In this document: positions 24,151 through 25,016 of the stretch, piece after piece
Layout of the letters: each line of letters starts with the position of its first letter
Position numbering within the stretch: position 1 is the first letter of the stretch
Assembly (NCBI GenBank): GCA_946478755.1
Contig: CAMLDJ010000053.1
Coordinates: 1-25,016, forward strand
Direction: 5' to 3'
Length of the DNA stretch: 25,016 nucleotides
From: an uncultured Pedobacter sp.
GTDB lineage: Bacteria; Bacteroidota; Bacteroidia; Sphingobacteriales; Sphingobacteriaceae
Notes under the pieces: model-generated
What the model was told of the DNA's origin: nothing
The model's input: the letters and a program-made list of their open reading frames with translations, nothing else
The model's database searches: none
Position numbers and translations under genes: made by a program

Positions 24151-25016
24151 CTATTTTAAAGTTGGCCCATGCACCACTAACTTACCGTCTTTGCTCACCT
24201 CCATCCTATCTATAAACACCAGCCTTTGGTGCCCTGTAGCTTTGGTACGCCCATGATATACGCAAAGCATTTCTTTACCGTCTGGCGTGTAGATCATACT
24301 ATTGTGGCCAGTTCCCGTTACCTCACCATTCTTTTGTAAAACAGGATTATTAGCGGCTTTTTTAAACGGCCCTAGTGGATGCTTTGAAGTCGCATATCCT
24401 ATTGCATAGTTCTGTCCGTCAAAGTTGTTTGCCGAGTACATGATGTAATAAATTTCCCCTTTTCTGAAAATATACGAACCTTCCGTCCATCTCCTGTTCA
24501 CTTCCCTGGATGTTACTGAACGGCTTTCCCATTCTTCTTTCAAGTTTCCCATTTTTACCGGCGGTCGAAGCAACAGAACAGGTTCGCCTATTACAGCTGA
24601 AAAATCAGGCTTAAGTTCTACCCCATAGATCCAGCTTTCTTCCACCTCATCATACCATCCTTTTTTCTTTGCCCAAGTTGCAGCTTCACTTTTTACCGGG
24701 TGTTTGTAGCAGCATCTCGAATAGTATAAATAGGTTTTACCATTTTCAAACCACAGATTAGCATCTATGACAGGATATCCCGGATCAAAAATAGGGCGGC
24801 TGTTTATATCTATGAAGGGGCCTGTCGGTTTGTCTGAAACGGCTACCCCAATCTTAAAATTTTCCTTTTCTTCCGTAGGGTTGTGCTTCCACTGGGCACT
24901 GTAAAACAGGTAATACTTCCCATTTCTATGGTAAACTTCCGGAGCCCAGAACGAATGTACCCCCCATCCATTTTTATTGTTGTGGTCATAAACCTGCCCC
25001 TCGAACTTCCAGTCTT
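24151..25016 (-). CDS. GH43 family glycoside hydrolase, N-terminus beyond window
   Basis: The frame is open from the right edge (first full codon at 25014) to TAG at 24151, 287 residues of the C-terminal part. The first GTG seen (24645) is internal, not the start. Five-bladed propeller motifs of GH43: FWAPEVYHRNGKYYLFYSA, the pKa-modulating Asp in VIDANLWFENGKTYLYYS, the general acid Glu in WTEGSYIFRKGEIYYIMYSA, and the metal-ligand His in GTGHNSM, then VYHGRTKATGHQRLVFIDRM. The catalytic-base Asp near the N-terminus is outside. The family acts on arabinan, xylan or galactan side chains; the subfamily cannot be given. The stop is 23 bp from the end of the HTCS gene on the opposite strand, with no terminator seen between them. 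It is probably an enzyme of the same locus as the second SusCD (inference). Confidence 0.88.
   Translation of the reverse strand, partial: DWKFEGQVYDHNNKNGWGVHSFWAPEVYHRNGKYYLFYSAQWKHNPTEEKENFKIGVAVSDKPTGPFIDINSRPIFDPGYPVIDANLWFENGKTYLYYSRCCYKHPVKSEAATWAKKKGWYDEVEESWIYGVELKPDFSAVIGEPVLLLRPPVKMGNLKEEWESRSVTSREVNRRWTEGSYIFRKGEIYYIMYSANNFDGQNYAIGYATSKHPLGPFKKAANNPVLQKNGEVTGTGHNSMIYTPDGKEMLCVYHGRTKATGHQRLVFIDRMEVSKDGKLVVHGPTLK

Overview
The window comes from a Bacteroidota genome, most likely Sphingobacteriaceae (Pedobacter- or Mucilaginibacter-like). The evidence is two SusC/SusD pairs, a one-protein hybrid two-component regulator, an ECF sigma/FecR pair with an STN-domain TonB-dependent receptor, lipoproteins with Bacteroidota-type lipoboxes, a DUF6266 remnant, and weak or absent Shine-Dalgarno sites. 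No tRNA, rRNA, CRISPR array or intact mobile element was seen.

Region A (1 to about 12065, all minus strand) is a polysaccharide/glycan utilisation locus. In transcription order it holds an ECF sigma-70 factor, a FecR-type anti-sigma factor, a SusC receptor with an N-terminal STN signalling domain, a SusD lipoprotein, a DUF5017 lipoprotein (probable surface glycan-binding protein), a GH33 sialidase lipoprotein, a SASA/SGNH sialate O-acetylesterase-like enzyme, and a GH2 beta-galactosidase-like enzyme cut off by the left edge. The enzyme set fits stepwise removal of O-acetyl groups, sialic acid and galactose from a sialylated glycan. Import by SusCD probably also signals through STN to FecR and the sigma factor. 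The SusD carries a glycine-rich two-unit beta repeat inserted in its C-terminal half. The intercistronic regions hold strong inverted repeats.

Region B (about 12150-15260) separates the two loci. It holds a VOC/glyoxalase-fold protein, a run of three very small overlapping ORFs (one looks like an endonuclease V N-terminal fragment), a secreted protein with a recent internal 36-nt duplication and four phased ATTTAC repeats upstream, an inorganic pyrophosphatase with an extra C-terminal domain, and a relic of a DUF6266 gene. It looks like a site of gene decay and turnover.

Region C (15221-25016) is a second SusC/SusD locus. The SusC (no STN domain) and SusD are on the minus strand and end in a rho-independent terminator. 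A hybrid two-component system (periplasmic beta-propeller sensor, histidine kinase, receiver and AraC-type DNA-binding domain in one protein) is transcribed divergently. A GH43 enzyme, cut off by the right edge, converges on it. The two loci thus use two different regulatory logics next to each other: sigma/anti-sigma trans-envelope signalling for A, and a hybrid two-component system for C.
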